Shown here in pieces: positions 22,618-31,917 of a stretch of DNA of 37,233 nucleotides. The DNA is from an uncultured Eubacteriales bacterium (GTDB taxonomy: Bacteria; Bacillota; Clostridia; Oscillospirales; Oscillospiraceae). The notes under the pieces were generated by a model. It saw nothing but the letters and a program-made list of their open reading frames with translations. It searched no databases and had not been told where the DNA came from. The first letter of the stretch is position 1; every line of letters begins with the position of its first letter. The DNA lies in contig URPD01000012.1 of the NCBI GenBank assembly GCA_900549645.1, positions 1-37,233 on the forward strand. The letters are read 5' to 3'. Position numbers and translations under genes: made by a program.

Positions 22618-23157
22618 TTATGCCGGTATACGCTTTATCAGCTGCGGCGCGAGGAATACGCAGGCGGCGATCTTCAGCGCGTCGCCGGGGAGAAAGATAA
22701 GCATCCCGTCCCGGATGAGCCGCCAGAAGGGGAGCGGCGTTCCGCGGTAGACGCCGAATATGAGCGCCATGTACGGCAGCCCCACCAGATACAGCACACC
22801 GAGACCGGCGGCACAGGCGAGGGCGATGCGCGCGGGGCGTTTGCAGCCGCCGCAGAGCCGGCCAGTTACATAAGCTGCGGGGATAAGGCCGAGCAGGAAG
22901 CCGAACGAGGGGTAGAAGATGTAGCCCGCCCCGCCGCCGGCGGAAAAGATGGGCAGTCCCGCCAGACCGAGCAGGACATATATCGCCTGTGATGCCGCGC
23001 CCCAGCGCGCGCCGAGAACCAGCCCTGCCATTGCCGTGAAGAAAAATTGCAGCGTGATGGAGGAGAGCGCGAAGGGGATGCGTATAAACGCGCCGACGGC
23101 GGTGAGCGCGGCGAACACCGCACAGCGCAGCAGCATACGTGTATTGGTTTTACTCAT
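22618..23157 (-). CDS. bioY: BioY, substrate-binding component of an ECF biotin transporter
   Basis: A 179-residue membrane protein with about six helices. ITLQFFFTAMAGLVLGARWGA and the loop LLGLAGLPIFSAGGGAGYIFYPSFGFLLG form the BioY signature for biotin binding; LPGDALKIAACVFLAP lies near the C-terminus. BioY imports biotin alone or with a shared energising module (EcfAAT), which is not in this window. The start is uncertain: ATG 23157 or GTG 23166, neither with a strong ribosome binding site. No biotin synthesis genes are nearby, so the cell may depend on uptake. Confidence 0.88.
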   Translation of the reverse strand: MSKTNTRMLLRCAVFAALTAVGAFIRIPFALSSITLQFFFTAMAGLVLGARWGAASQAIYVLLGLAGLPIFSAGGGAGYIFYPSFGFLLGLIPAAYVTGRLCGGCKRPARIALACAAGLGVLYLVGLPYMALIFGVYRGTPLPFWRLIRDGMLIFLPGDALKIAACVFLAPQLIKRIPA

Positions 23158-23198
23158 GTTTTTCACCAGCGTTTTCAGTTATTCAAAAACCGCCGTTA

Positions 23199-23227
23199 TT
23201 TATACCATGCCCGCGGTGAAAAAACAA
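23199..23227 (-). promoter_or_regulatory. Predicted promoter of bioY
   Basis: On the minus strand, TTGTTT (23222-23227) and TATAAA (23199-23204) are 17 bases apart. ATACC and GGTAT sequences lie near it, but I do not see a convincing BirA box with correct spacing. Confidence 0.45.
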
Positions 23228-23302
23228 TTGTGGTATGTTACAAAAAACGCGAGGGGTTAGGTAGTGGTACAACCAGCTCTTTTGGCCATTGGCTCTAATC
23301 CG

Positions 23303-23463
23303 GAACTGGCGCACCCTTTCCCCAGTGTGCGCACTGGGGACTGTCTCGCCGCGCCGCCGTTGCACTACCCTAAGAGGGGCAGCGCTTCGCGGCAAAGATA
23401 TGAAACTGGCGCATGGTAGCGCTGTGCACCCACCCTTGGCTCCCCTAGAAGGGGCGCCAAGGG
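23303..23463. repeat. Palindromic intergenic repeat region
   Basis: The 368-base gap between bioY and the next gene has no coding sign. It holds a perfect hairpin CCCCAGTG/CACTGGGG (23320-23327 with 23332-23339) and a longer imperfect palindrome, CCCTTGGC...GCCAAGGG (23433-23440 with 23456-23463) with CCCCT/AGGGG inside. The second resembles the short palindromic extragenic elements (CTTGGCTCCCC... type) spread through genomes of gut Clostridia. Copies elsewhere are not testable here, though the hairpin at 27472-27494 looks related. Confidence 0.5.
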
Positions 23464-23487
23464 CGGGATGCGTTGCTTCAAAATCAA

Positions 23488-23518
23488 AAACCCGTAAGCT
23501 CGTTGAGCTTACGGGTTT
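23488..23518 (-). terminator. Terminator of the alpha-hydroxy-acid oxidase-like gene
   Basis: A 14-bp stem (23488-23501 with 23505-23518) with a GTT loop starts eight bases after the minus-strand stop codon. On the minus strand it ends in GGGTTTTTGATTTT. Confidence 0.88.
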
Positions 23519-23525
23519 ATAATTT

Positions 23526-24551
23526 TTACTTGCCGAGCCAGATCATATCGCGGCTGATGTCCTTGAGCGACGCCGCGCCGCACATGGTCATCGTCGATTT
23601 AAGCTCGCCGACGATCTTGTTCATGTAGACCTTGAAGCCCTCTTCGCCGCCGCCGTATATCATCGTGAGCAGGGGACGGCCGATCAGCACGCCGTCCGCG
23701 CCCAGCGCGATCGCGCGGAACACATCGACGCCGGAACGGATGCCGCCGTCGACCAGTATCGTGATCTTGCCCTTGACGGCCTCGGCTATCGCGGGCAGAA
23801 CCTCCGCCGTGGAGGGGACGCCGCCCTGAACGCGTCCGCCATGGTTGGAGACGACTATGGCCTTCGCGCCAGCCTCAACGGCCTTCAGCGCTCCCGCCGG
23901 GGTCATTATGCCCTTGATGATGAACGGCATCTTTGCGTAGCCGACTATCTCGCGCATCTCCTCAACGGTCTTGCTGCCGGCGTTGGGATTCATAGCCTTG
24001 AGGAAGGGCAGACCCGCGCCGTCAATATCCATCGCCGCGGCAAAAATGCCCTTGGAGTTGAGGATATCAAGCTTTTCAAACACGGCTTCCTTGTTCCACG
24101 GCTTAATAGTCGGGCAGCCCATGCCGCCGACCTTGACCATGTCTTCGGATGCGGACTTCATTATGTCGGGGTCGACGCCGTCGCCGGTCAGAGCCATGAC
24201 GCCGTATTCCGCCGCGGCCTTGACGAGGATGGCGTTATACTGCTGATCCTTGTACTTCGGGCCGTAGTGCATGTCGACCGCGCCGAGGGGAGCGGCGAAG
24301 ATAGGCGCGGAGAATTTGTGCCCGAACAGCTCAAAGGAGACGTCGGGATCGGCGAAGTTCTGGCAGAGCGTATCCATGTTGACGCATATCTCCTGCCACT
24401 TGTCATAGTTGCGCGCCGCGGCGTTGCCGGGGAACTTGCAGCCGGGGCCGGGCATGGTGTTGCCGCAGGCGCGGCCGTTGCAGACGGGACATGCCTTGCA
24501 GTAGGGGCCTACGCACTCTCGTGCGGCGCTGAGAATTTCGTTGTAATCCAT
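23526..24551 (-). CDS. FMN-dependent alpha-hydroxy-acid oxidising protein with cysteine-rich N-terminus
   Basis: A 341-residue TIM-barrel flavoprotein of the lactate/glycolate oxidase superfamily, which takes hydride from a 2-hydroxy acid onto FMN. VVSNHGGRVQGG holds the catalytic-base histidine, and ILVDGGIRSGVDVFRAIALGADGVLIGR is the FMN phosphate-binding end. An unusual N-terminal segment has six cysteines within 26 residues (C13, C18, C21, C24, C29, C38), not part of classical lactate oxidases. It could bind an Fe-S cluster and let the enzyme pass electrons to ferredoxin rather than oxygen (inference). ATG 24551 is chosen because AGAGG is seven bases upstream; ATG 24566 overlaps that site. 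Its activity would fit the missing oxidation step of the lar-type operon 6 kb away. Confidence 0.82.
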   Translation of the reverse strand: MDYNEILSAARECVGPYCKACPVCNGRACGNTMPGPGCKFPGNAAARNYDKWQEICVNMDTLCQNFADPDVSFELFGHKFSAPIFAAPLGAVDMHYGPKYKDQQYNAILVKAAAEYGVMALTGDGVDPDIMKSASEDMVKVGGMGCPTIKPWNKEAVFEKLDILNSKGIFAAAMDIDGAGLPFLKAMNPNAGSKTVEEMREIVGYAKMPFIIKGIMTPAGALKAVEAGAKAIVVSNHGGRVQGGVPSTAEVLPAIAEAVKGKITILVDGGIRSGVDVFRAIALGADGVLIGRPLLTMIYGGGEEGFKVYMNKIVGELKSTMTMCGAASLKDISRDMIWLGK

Positions 24552-24588
24552 GATGCACCTCTTCATTTTTTTGCTTGTATGGTTTTAT

Positions 24589-25503
24589 TCAATTATCCGC
24601 CTTTTTCGCGGGAATGTCAACTCCGGTGAGGTCAAAATCCGGTATCATCTCGTCGGTCGCGGAGTCAGGCTCCTGCCAGTAGCCGTTTGCGATGCCGTGC
24701 CGCTCCATGTAGCCGATGAGCCGCGCGTTCGTCCGCGTGTCGATACGCTCCATAAGCTCAGGAAACTTCGCCAGCCCCGGCATCGGCGTATACTGGCTCA
24801 TCAGCGAGAACATAACGCCGTCTGCGGGGAACTCATCCTCGATGAAGTTCATCACTTCCTTCGCGTTCAGCTCCTGAGCGGGGAGAATGAGGTGACGTAT
24901 CAGCACACCGGAGCGCAGAATACCGTCCTCATCCATGACGTACGCCCCGGTCTGGCGGTACATCTCGCGTATGGCGGCCATGGCGACTTCGGGGTAGTCC
25001 GCCGCGGCGGAGTAGCGGCGGGCAAGCTCTGCGTCCGAGTACTTGAAATCGGGCATATAGACCTGCACAAGCCCCTCAAGCATACGCAGCGACTCGACGC
25101 TGTCATAGCCGGAGCTGTTCCAGACGACGGGGATGCCGAGCGAAAGCCCGCTCAGCGCCTCAGCTATCTGACGGACATAGTGACTGGGCGTGACGAGATT
25201 TATATTGTGTACGCCCTCGTCGCGCAGGCGGAGCATCGTCTCCCGAAGCTCCGGGACGCTCAGCGCGCGCCCGCCCATGCCGCGGCTTATCTCGTGGTTC
25301 TGGCAAAAGACACATCGGAGGTTGCAGCCGGTGAAAAATATGGCGCCAGAACCGCGCATACCGCTGATGCATGGCTCCTCGCCGAAGTGCAGCGCGGCGC
25401 GCGCGACGCGGGGCAGCGCCGGACTCATGCAGACGCCGAAGCCCTTTTCGTCAGTCCTGTGCGCTCCACAGCGGCGCGGACAGTCATTACATATATAATC
25501 CAT
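24589..25503 (-). CDS. Radical SAM protein, PflX/COG1313-like
   Basis: A 304-residue radical SAM enzyme. The cluster motif CNLRCVFC at C60, C64 and C67 binds the [4Fe-4S] that cleaves S-adenosylmethionine. Four further cysteines in the first 25 residues (CNDCPRRC and GVC) are typical of the PflX group, homologous to pyruvate formate-lyase activating enzyme but of unknown target. VYMPDFKYSD and HLILPAQ are conserved family segments. The gene is upstream of the alpha-hydroxy-acid oxidase on the same strand, separated by 37 bases, so they may be cotranscribed. The ribosome binding site is weak. Confidence 0.82.
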   Translation of the reverse strand: MDYICNDCPRRCGAHRTDEKGFGVCMSPALPRVARAALHFGEEPCISGMRGSGAIFFTGCNLRCVFCQNHEISRGMGGRALSVPELRETMLRLRDEGVHNINLVTPSHYVRQIAEALSGLSLGIPVVWNSSGYDSVESLRMLEGLVQVYMPDFKYSDAELARRYSAAADYPEVAMAAIREMYRQTGAYVMDEDGILRSGVLIRHLILPAQELNAKEVMNFIEDEFPADGVMFSLMSQYTPMPGLAKFPELMERIDTRTNARLIGYMERHGIANGYWQEPDSATDEMIPDFDLTGVDIPAKKADN

Positions 25504-25583
25504 AACTTTTTCACCATAAAAGAGAGATTTGACAATAAAATATCATATGCAAAATGACAATAAAAGCCCTCTTTGCAATACCG

Positions 25584-25612
25584 ATTATACCGCAGATTTG
25601 TATATAATGCAA
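25584..25612 (-). promoter_or_regulatory. Possible promoter of the radical SAM / oxidase pair
   Basis: On the minus strand, TTGCAT (25607-25612) and a perfect TATAAT (25584-25589) are 17 bases apart. The -35 is weak, so the assignment is tentative. Confidence 0.45.
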
Positions 25613-25737
25613 GAAAACGCAAAATTCGTAAAAAAGTGCATGATTTTTCTGATTTTTGTGCTAAAATGATTTTGAACCGAGGGAAGTAATGCCCATCGGC
25701 AGCCAACAGGCAATTCGGTGAAGGGAAGCGGGACATA

Positions 25738-26223
25738 ATGGTGAACATAGTTTTGGTCGAGCCGGAGATACCGCACAACACCGGAGCCATCGCGCGCACC
25801 TGCGCCGCCACCGGGGCAAGACTTCATCTCGTAAAGCCGCTGGGGTTCGACATCTCGGACAAGGCGGTCAAGCGCTGCGGGCTGGACTATTGGCATCTTG
25901 TCGATATCTCGGTGTACGAGAATATTGACGAGTACTTTGCAAAAAATGGAGACAGTAAGCTCTATCTTGCAACCACCAAAGCGCCGCGGGCGTACAGCGA
26001 AGCCGATCTGAGCGGCGATGTGACGCTGATGTTCGGCAAGGAGACGGCGGGACTTCCCGAATGGCTGCGCGAAAAGTACCGCGGCAGCTGCATCCGTATC
26101 CCCATGATAAGTGAGGCTCGGAGTCTGAATCTCTCAAACTCCGTTGCTATATTGACCTATGAGGCGCTCCGGCAGCAGGGCTTTCCCGGCCTGCTCGGCG
26201 TCGGCTCCATGGGTCAGGATTAA
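25738..26223 (+). CDS. trmL: tRNA (cytidine(34)-2'-O)-methyltransferase TrmL
   Basis: A 161-residue SPOUT-class methyltransferase that methylates the 2'-O of the wobble nucleotide in leucine tRNAs. Family landmarks are VEPEIPHNTGAIARTCAATG at the N-terminus, LMFGKETAGLPEW, and the knot segment IPMISEARSLNLSNSVAI. ATG 25738 or GTG 25741 may be the start. It is divergent from the radical SAM gene and 29 bases before pgk, possibly cotranscribed with the glycolytic genes. The 234-base gap before it holds AT-rich promoter-like sequence. Confidence 0.93.
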   Translation: MVNIVLVEPEIPHNTGAIARTCAATGARLHLVKPLGFDISDKAVKRCGLDYWHLVDISVYENIDEYFAKNGDSKLYLATTKAPRAYSEADLSGDVTLMFGKETAGLPEWLREKYRGSCIRIPMISEARSLNLSNSVAILTYEALRQQGFPGLLGVGSMGQD

Positions 26224-26252
26224 ATGCATATAATTTTTAAGGAGGATAAACC

Positions 26253-27458
<1,206 letters not shown>

Positions 27459-27471
27459 GCACCCCTCAGAT

Positions 27472-27494
27472 GCCTCCCCCGAAACGGGGGAGGC
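27472..27494. other. GC-rich intercistronic hairpin between pgk and tpiA
   Basis: A perfect 10-bp stem GCCTCCCCCG/CGGGGGAGGC with an AAA loop lies 13 bases after pgk. No U-run follows. It resembles the palindromic extragenic repeats of Clostridia and may stabilise the pgk message or lower downstream expression. Confidence 0.6.
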
Positions 27495-27536
27495 CAAAGA
27501 GAGTAAGATAATTCTTCACGAAAAGGAGAAATTAAA

Positions 27537-28310
27537 ATGAACAGAAAGTACCGTAAAACCGTTATCGCCGGCAACTGGAAGATGAACATGCTCGCCTCCG
27601 AGATCAAGCCCTTCATGGAAGCGCTGCGCGCGGCAATGCCGGCTCCCAGAGCCTGCGACGTCGTCCTCTGCACTCCGGCAGTTATGATCCCCGCCATGGT
27701 CAAGGCCGGTAAGGAAGCCAAGGTCGCCGCCGGCGGACAGGACGTCAGCAAGTTCGACAAGGGCGCGTACACCGGCGAGGTCTCCGCGAGCCAGCTTCAG
27801 GACATCGGCGCTAAGTACTGCATCGTCGGCCACTCCGAGCGCCGCCAGTACCACGGCGAGGACGATATGCTCGTCAACGCCAAGGCTAAGGCACTGCTTG
27901 CAAAGGGCATCGCTCCCATCATCTGCGTCGGCGAGAGCCTTGAGCAGCGCGAGATGGATCTGACCATGGAGTACGTTGCATATCAGGTCAAGGTTGCTCT
28001 CAGCGGCATCGACGCAACTCAGCTTCGCCGCTGCATCATCGCCTACGAGCCTATCTGGGCGATCGGCACCGGCAAGACCGCTACCGCAGAGCAGGCGCAG
28101 GAAGTCTGCGAGGGCATCCGTGCCGTTATCCGCGGCATCTACGGCGCACGCCCGGCACGCGCCGTCTCCATCCTCTACGGCGGCAGCATGAACGCAAAGA
28201 ACGCGGCTGAGCTGCTTGCACAGCCCGACATCGACGGCGGCCTCATCGGCGGCGCCTCTCTCAAGCCCGCAGACTTCGCCACCATCATCGCGGCAACCAA
28301 TCAGGAATAA
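27537..28310 (+). CDS. tpiA: Triosephosphate isomerase
   Basis: A 257-residue triosephosphate isomerase, which interconverts dihydroxyacetone phosphate and glyceraldehyde 3-phosphate. The substrate lysine is in AGNWKMN, the catalytic histidine in IVGHSERR, the catalytic glutamate in AYEPIWAIGTG (loop 6 follows) and the phosphate-binding glycines in LYGGSMNAKNAAELL. The AAAAGGAG site precedes ATG 27537. It lies 78 bases after pgk, with the hairpin between. Confidence 0.97.
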   Translation: MNRKYRKTVIAGNWKMNMLASEIKPFMEALRAAMPAPRACDVVLCTPAVMIPAMVKAGKEAKVAAGGQDVSKFDKGAYTGEVSASQLQDIGAKYCIVGHSERRQYHGEDDMLVNAKAKALLAKGIAPIICVGESLEQREMDLTMEYVAYQVKVALSGIDATQLRRCIIAYEPIWAIGTGKTATAEQAQEVCEGIRAVIRGIYGARPARAVSILYGGSMNAKNAAELLAQPDIDGGLIGGASLKPADFATIIAATNQE

Positions 28311-28327
28311 TCGAGGCGCAATAAGCT

Positions 28328-29845
28328 ATGAGCAAAAAAGCAGTTCTTATAATCCTTGACGGCTACGGCATCGCTCCGGCAACTCCGGGCAACGCCATCA
28401 CCACCGCCAAAAAGCCGAATCTGGATAAGCTGTTCAGCGAGAATCCCTATACCCAGCTTCAGGCAAGCGGCCTTGACGTCGGCCTGCCTAAGGGACAGAT
28501 GGGCAACTCCGAGGTCGGACACACGAATATCGGCGCCGGCCGCGTCGTGTTCCAGATCCTGCCCAAGATAAGTCAGGAGATCGAGAACGGCAAGTTCTTC
28601 GAAAACCCCGTGTATATCAAGGCCATGGACGACGCCAAGAACAGCGGCCACGCGCTGCATGTTATGGGGCTTCTCTCCACCGGCGGCGTGCACAGCCACC
28701 TGCACCACATCTTTGCGGCGCTCGATATGGCAAAGCAGCGCGGCGTTGAGAAGGTCTACGTCCACTGCTTCCTCGACGGACGCGACGTCCCGCCCAAGAG
28801 CGGCGCGGGCTTTGTCAAGGAGCTTCAGGAGAAGTGCGATGAGCTTGGCAACGCCAAGATAGCCACTCTCCAGGGACGCTTCTGGGGCATGGATCGTGAC
28901 AAGCGCTGGGACCGCGTGCAGAAGGGCTATAACGCCATCGTCTGCGGCGAGGGTATTAGAGATGACGACGCAGTTCATGCCGTAGAGCAGAGCTACGCCG
29001 AGTACAAGACCGACGAGTTTGTAGAGCCTGTCGTCGTCTGCCCCGAGGGCGTTATCAATCAGGGCGACAGCGTGATATTCATGAACTTCCGCCCCGACCG
29101 CGCCCGTGAGATGACCTGGGCGCTGAACCTGCCCGATTTCGACGGCTTCGCGCGCAAGAAGACCGTTTATCCCCTCAGCTACGTCTGCACCGCGCAGTAC
29201 GATGAGACTCTGCCTCTGCCGATCGCTTACCCGCCTGAGGTCATAGAGAACACCCTCGGCGACTATGTCAGCGCGCACGGGCTCAAGCAGTACCGCCTCG
29301 CCGAGACAGAGAAGTACGCTCACGTCACCTTCTTCTTCAACGGCGGCGTAGAGAAGCAGTGCGAGGGCGAGGAGCGCTGCCTTGTGCCCTCCCCGAAGGA
29401 GTACGCGACCTATGACCTCATCCCGCAGATGAGCGCCGAGAAGGTCGCCGACAAGTGTGTCGAGGCCATCGCCTCCGAGAAGTATGACCTTATCGTCACG
29501 AACTTCGCTAACTGCGACATGGTCGGCCACACCGGCGTTATGGCCGCAGCCGTCACCGCGGTCGAGACCGTGGACGCCTGCATGGGTCGTATCGTTGCCG
29601 AAGTCGCAAAGCATGACGACGTCGTGCTCGTTGTCACCGCAGACCACGGCAATGCCGACTGCATGTTCGACGAGACCGGCAAGGTCAACACCGCCCACAC
29701 CACCAACCCCGTGCCCTTCGCCGTGTGCGAAAAGGGCGTGGAGCTGAAGGACGGCGGCAAGCTTGCCGACATCGCACCGACTATCCTGCGCATCATGGGT
29801 CTGCCGCAGCCTGCGGAAATGACCGGCGAGTGCCTGATAAAATAA
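28328..29845 (+). CDS. gpmI: 2,3-bisphosphoglycerate-independent phosphoglycerate mutase
   Basis: A 505-residue manganese-dependent mutase of the alkaline phosphatase superfamily that converts 3- to 2-phosphoglycerate. The N-terminal metal ligand is in LIILDGYGIAP, the phosphorylated serine in QMGNSEVGHTNIGAGR, then HCFLDGRDVPP, NFRPDRAREMTW and the C-terminal metal ligands in TADHGNADCM. The start ATG 28328 is 17 bases after tpiA. Last gene of the glycolytic run before a GC-rich hairpin. Confidence 0.97.
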   Translation: MSKKAVLIILDGYGIAPATPGNAITTAKKPNLDKLFSENPYTQLQASGLDVGLPKGQMGNSEVGHTNIGAGRVVFQILPKISQEIENGKFFENPVYIKAMDDAKNSGHALHVMGLLSTGGVHSHLHHIFAALDMAKQRGVEKVYVHCFLDGRDVPPKSGAGFVKELQEKCDELGNAKIATLQGRFWGMDRDKRWDRVQKGYNAIVCGEGIRDDDAVHAVEQSYAEYKTDEFVEPVVVCPEGVINQGDSVIFMNFRPDRAREMTWALNLPDFDGFARKKTVYPLSYVCTAQYDETLPLPIAYPPEVIENTLGDYVSAHGLKQYRLAETEKYAHVTFFFNGGVEKQCEGEERCLVPSPKEYATYDLIPQMSAEKVADKCVEAIASEKYDLIVTNFANCDMVGHTGVMAAAVTAVETVDACMGRIVAEVAKHDDVVLVVTADHGNADCMFDETGKVNTAHTTNPVPFAVCEKGVELKDGGKLADIAPTILRIMGLPQPAEMTGECLIK

Positions 29846-29856
29846 TTTAAGCATCG

Positions 29857-29886
29857 ACCGCCGGACGGCTCCGGCAGTCCGGCGGT
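29857..29886 (+). other. GC-rich stem-loop after gpmI
   Basis: A perfect 10-bp stem (ACCGCCGGAC 29857-29866 with 29877-29886) has a 10-base loop that can pair further. No clear U-run follows, so termination may be partial. Confidence 0.5.
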
Positions 29887-29931
29887 TGAGATATAGTTTC
29901 CAAATTTATTTCAGATAGAAGGGAGATCGCT

Positions 29932-30624
29932 ATGATCTATACCACCGAAGTACAGCATATGTGTCCGGTCGCAAAGGGCGCATACCACGGTCCCGCACCC
30001 ATTCCCGAAGAGGGCAAGTGGGTTCAGGCAAAAGAAATTTCCGACATTTCCGGCTTCACCCACGGTATCGGCTGGTGCGCACCTCAGCAGGGCGCCTGCA
30101 AGCTGACCCTCAACATCAAAAACGGCATCATCGAGGAAGCACTGGTCGAGACTATCGGCTGCTCCGGCATGACCCACTCCGCAGCAATGGCCTCCGAGAT
30201 ACTCATCGGCAAGACCATTCTTGAGGCTCTCAACACCGACCTCGTCTGCGACGCTATCAACACCGCAATGCGCGAGCTGTTCCTCCAGATCGTCTACGGC
30301 CGCAGCCAGTCTGCTTTCTCCGAGGACGGCCTCGCAGTCGGCGCATCCATGGAAGACCTCGGCAAAGGTCTGCGCTCTCAGGTCGGCACCATGTTTGCCA
30401 CCAAGGAGAAGGGTCCCCGCTACCTCGAACTGACCGAGGGCTACGTCACCCGCATCGCACTCAACGCAGACGGCGAGATCATCGGCTACGAGTTTGTCTC
30501 CCTCGGCAAGATGATGGACTTCATCAAGAAGGGCATCGACGCAAACGAGGCGCTTGAGAAGGCAAAGGGTCACTACGGCCAGTTTGACTCCGCCGCAAGG
30601 TACATAGACCCGCGTCAGGAATAA
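29932..30624 (+). CDS. IscU-like iron-sulfur cluster assembly scaffold protein
   Basis: A 230-residue protein whose central part resembles the NifU/IscU N-terminal scaffold domain. IGWCAPQQGACKLTLNIKNGIIEEALVETIGCSGMTHSAAMASEIL contains three cysteines and the GCSG motif in the position of the scaffold ligands. N- and C-terminal extensions (MCPVAKGAYHGPAP and the YVTRIALNADGEIIGYEFVSLGKMMDF tail) are not part of classical IscU. It always seems to accompany a GGGtGRT protein, which is also the next gene here, 18 bases downstream. A role in delivering or sensing Fe-S clusters is plausible but not shown. GGGAG precedes ATG 29932. Confidence 0.72.
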   Translation: MIYTTEVQHMCPVAKGAYHGPAPIPEEGKWVQAKEISDISGFTHGIGWCAPQQGACKLTLNIKNGIIEEALVETIGCSGMTHSAAMASEILIGKTILEALNTDLVCDAINTAMRELFLQIVYGRSQSAFSEDGLAVGASMEDLGKGLRSQVGTMFATKEKGPRYLELTEGYVTRIALNADGEIIGYEFVSLGKMMDFIKKGIDANEALEKAKGHYGQFDSAARYIDPRQE

Positions 30625-30642
30625 GAGAAGGAGGACAATTTA

Positions 30643-31644
30643 ATGGCTCTGTTTGAAAATTATGAGAGAAGAATAGACAAGATAAATGGCGTCCTCGCTC
30701 AGTACGGCATCGGCTCTGTCGAAGAGTGCAGAGAGATGTGCCAGGCCAAGGGCTTTGACCCCTATGAGATAGCGGCGGGCATCCAGCCCATCTGCTTTGA
30801 GAACGTCCGCTGGGCATACTGCGTCGGCGCTGCCATCGCAATGAAGTCCGGCGTCAAAAACGCTGCCGAAGCCGCAAAGATGATCGGCGTCGGCCTCCAG
30901 AGCTTCTGCCTCGACGGTTCCGTCGCGGACGACCGCAAGGTCGGCCTTGGCCACGGCAACCTCGGCGCAATGCTGCTGAGCGACGAGACCAAGTGCTTTG
31001 CCTTCCTCGCCGGTCACGAGTCCTTTGCCGCTGCCGAGGGCGCTATCGGCATCGTCCGCAACGCAAACAAGGCCCGCAAGGAGCCCCTGCGCGTCATCCT
31101 CAACGGTCTCGGCAAGGATGCAGCTCAGATAATCTCCCGCATCAACGGCTTTACCTACGTTCAGACCCAGTTTGATTACTACACCGGCGAGCTGAAGATC
31201 GTCCGCGAGATCCGCTACTCCGAGGGCGAGCGCGCAAACGTCCGCTGCTACGGCTGCGACGACGTCCGCGAGGGCGTTGCCATCATGCACTTTGAGGGCG
31301 TTGACGTCTCCATCACCGGTAACTCCACCAACCCCACCCGCTTCCAGCATCCCGTTGCAGGCACCTACAAGAAGGAATGCATCGAGCAGGGCAAGAAGTA
31401 CTTCTCCGTCGCATCCGGCGGCGGCACCGGCCGTACTCTGCACCCGGACAACATGGCAGCCGGCCCCGCCAGCTACGGCATGACCGATACCATGGGTCGT
31501 ATGCACTCCGACGCACAGTTCGCAGGCTCCAGCTCCGTCCCCGCACACGTTGAGATGATGGGCTTCCTCGGCATGGGCAATAACCCCATGGTCGGCGCGA
31601 CTGTCGCAGTCGCCGTCGCCACCGCCGAGGCAATGAAGAAGTAA
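30643..31644 (+). CDS. GGGtGRT family protein
   Basis: A 333-residue protein of the family named for its GGGTGRT motif, seen here within VASGGGTGRTLHPDNMA near residue 265. The function of the family is unknown. Other strong stretches are RWAYCVGAAIAMKSGVKNAA, IGVGLQSFCLDGSVADDRKV and GLGHGNLGAMLLSDETKCFA. Several cysteines and glycine-rich loops suggest a cofactor-binding enzyme, possibly Fe-S dependent, given the coupled IscU-like gene. No membrane segment. AAGGAGG precedes ATG 30643. A terminator follows directly. Confidence 0.82.
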   Translation: MALFENYERRIDKINGVLAQYGIGSVEECREMCQAKGFDPYEIAAGIQPICFENVRWAYCVGAAIAMKSGVKNAAEAAKMIGVGLQSFCLDGSVADDRKVGLGHGNLGAMLLSDETKCFAFLAGHESFAAAEGAIGIVRNANKARKEPLRVILNGLGKDAAQIISRINGFTYVQTQFDYYTGELKIVREIRYSEGERANVRCYGCDDVREGVAIMHFEGVDVSITGNSTNPTRFQHPVAGTYKKECIEQGKKYFSVASGGGTGRTLHPDNMAAGPASYGMTDTMGRMHSDAQFAGSSSVPAHVEMMGFLGMGNNPMVGATVAVAVATAEAMKK

Positions 31645-31647
31645 TCC

Positions 31648-31706
31648 GATTCGGCATAAATACGCAAAAAAGACGTCTGATTGAAAAATCAGGCGTCTTT
31701 TTTGTT
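31648..31706 (+). terminator. Terminator after the GGGtGRT gene (copy A of a flanking direct repeat)
   Basis: AAAAGACGTCTGAT and ATCAGGCGTCTTTT (about 31667-31702) form the stem around a short A-rich loop, followed by TTGTT. A block of nearly 60 bases starting GATTCGGCATAAATA matches 33202-33259 with about five substitutions and a two-base gap. Confidence 0.9.
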
Positions 31707-31711
31707 GCTAG

Positions 31712-31917
31712 AAGCAAAGAACCCCCCTAGCTATGCTAGGGGAAAAGGAGAGCTTATAGCGAGGAAAGAAGTAGACAAATAAAAAACTCCCTATTAAAGT
31801 AGAAGTGGTTTGCCGACCACACGACTAAAGAAATAGGGAGGTCTTATCGTGAAAGATAAAGACATAAGTAGTTTAGACCATACAAGCTGGAGGTGTCAAA
31901 GCCATGTGGTGTTTGCA
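31712..31917 (+). mobile_element. IS200/IS605-family insertion sequence, left-end remnant
   Basis: Three nested or adjacent hairpins are typical of the subterminal structures of this family: CCCCTAG/CTAGGGG (31724-31730 with 31736-31742), CTCCCTATT/AATAGGGAG (31787-31795 with 31832-31840) and, inside it, GTGGT/ACCAC (31805-31809 with 31816-31820). They precede the start of a truncated tnpA. The right end and most of the transposase are missing. Confidence 0.7.
31849..31917 (+). pseudogene. tnpA: Truncated IS200-type transposase TnpA (first 23 codons)
   Basis: GTG 31849, with GGGAGGT upstream, opens a frame beginning MKDKDISSL and continuing HTSWRCQSHVVFA. This is the start of Y1 HUH transposases (consensus ...CxYHVVFAPKYRRK). 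After VVFA the sequence no longer matches, and neither the HUH motif nor the catalytic tyrosine is present. The frame stops near 31980. The break falls inside the coding start of the next gene. Confidence 0.7.

Noticed and set aside
23161..23240. Possible BirA operator upstream of bioY
   Set aside because: ATACC and GGTAT half-sites occur, but their spacing and sequence do not fit the known Firmicutes BirA box.
28301..29854. 517-codon open frame on the minus strand opposite gpmI
   Set aside because: It mirrors gpmI, a certain gene. The frame stays open because of GC-rich codon bias and shows no conserved motifs or ribosome binding site.
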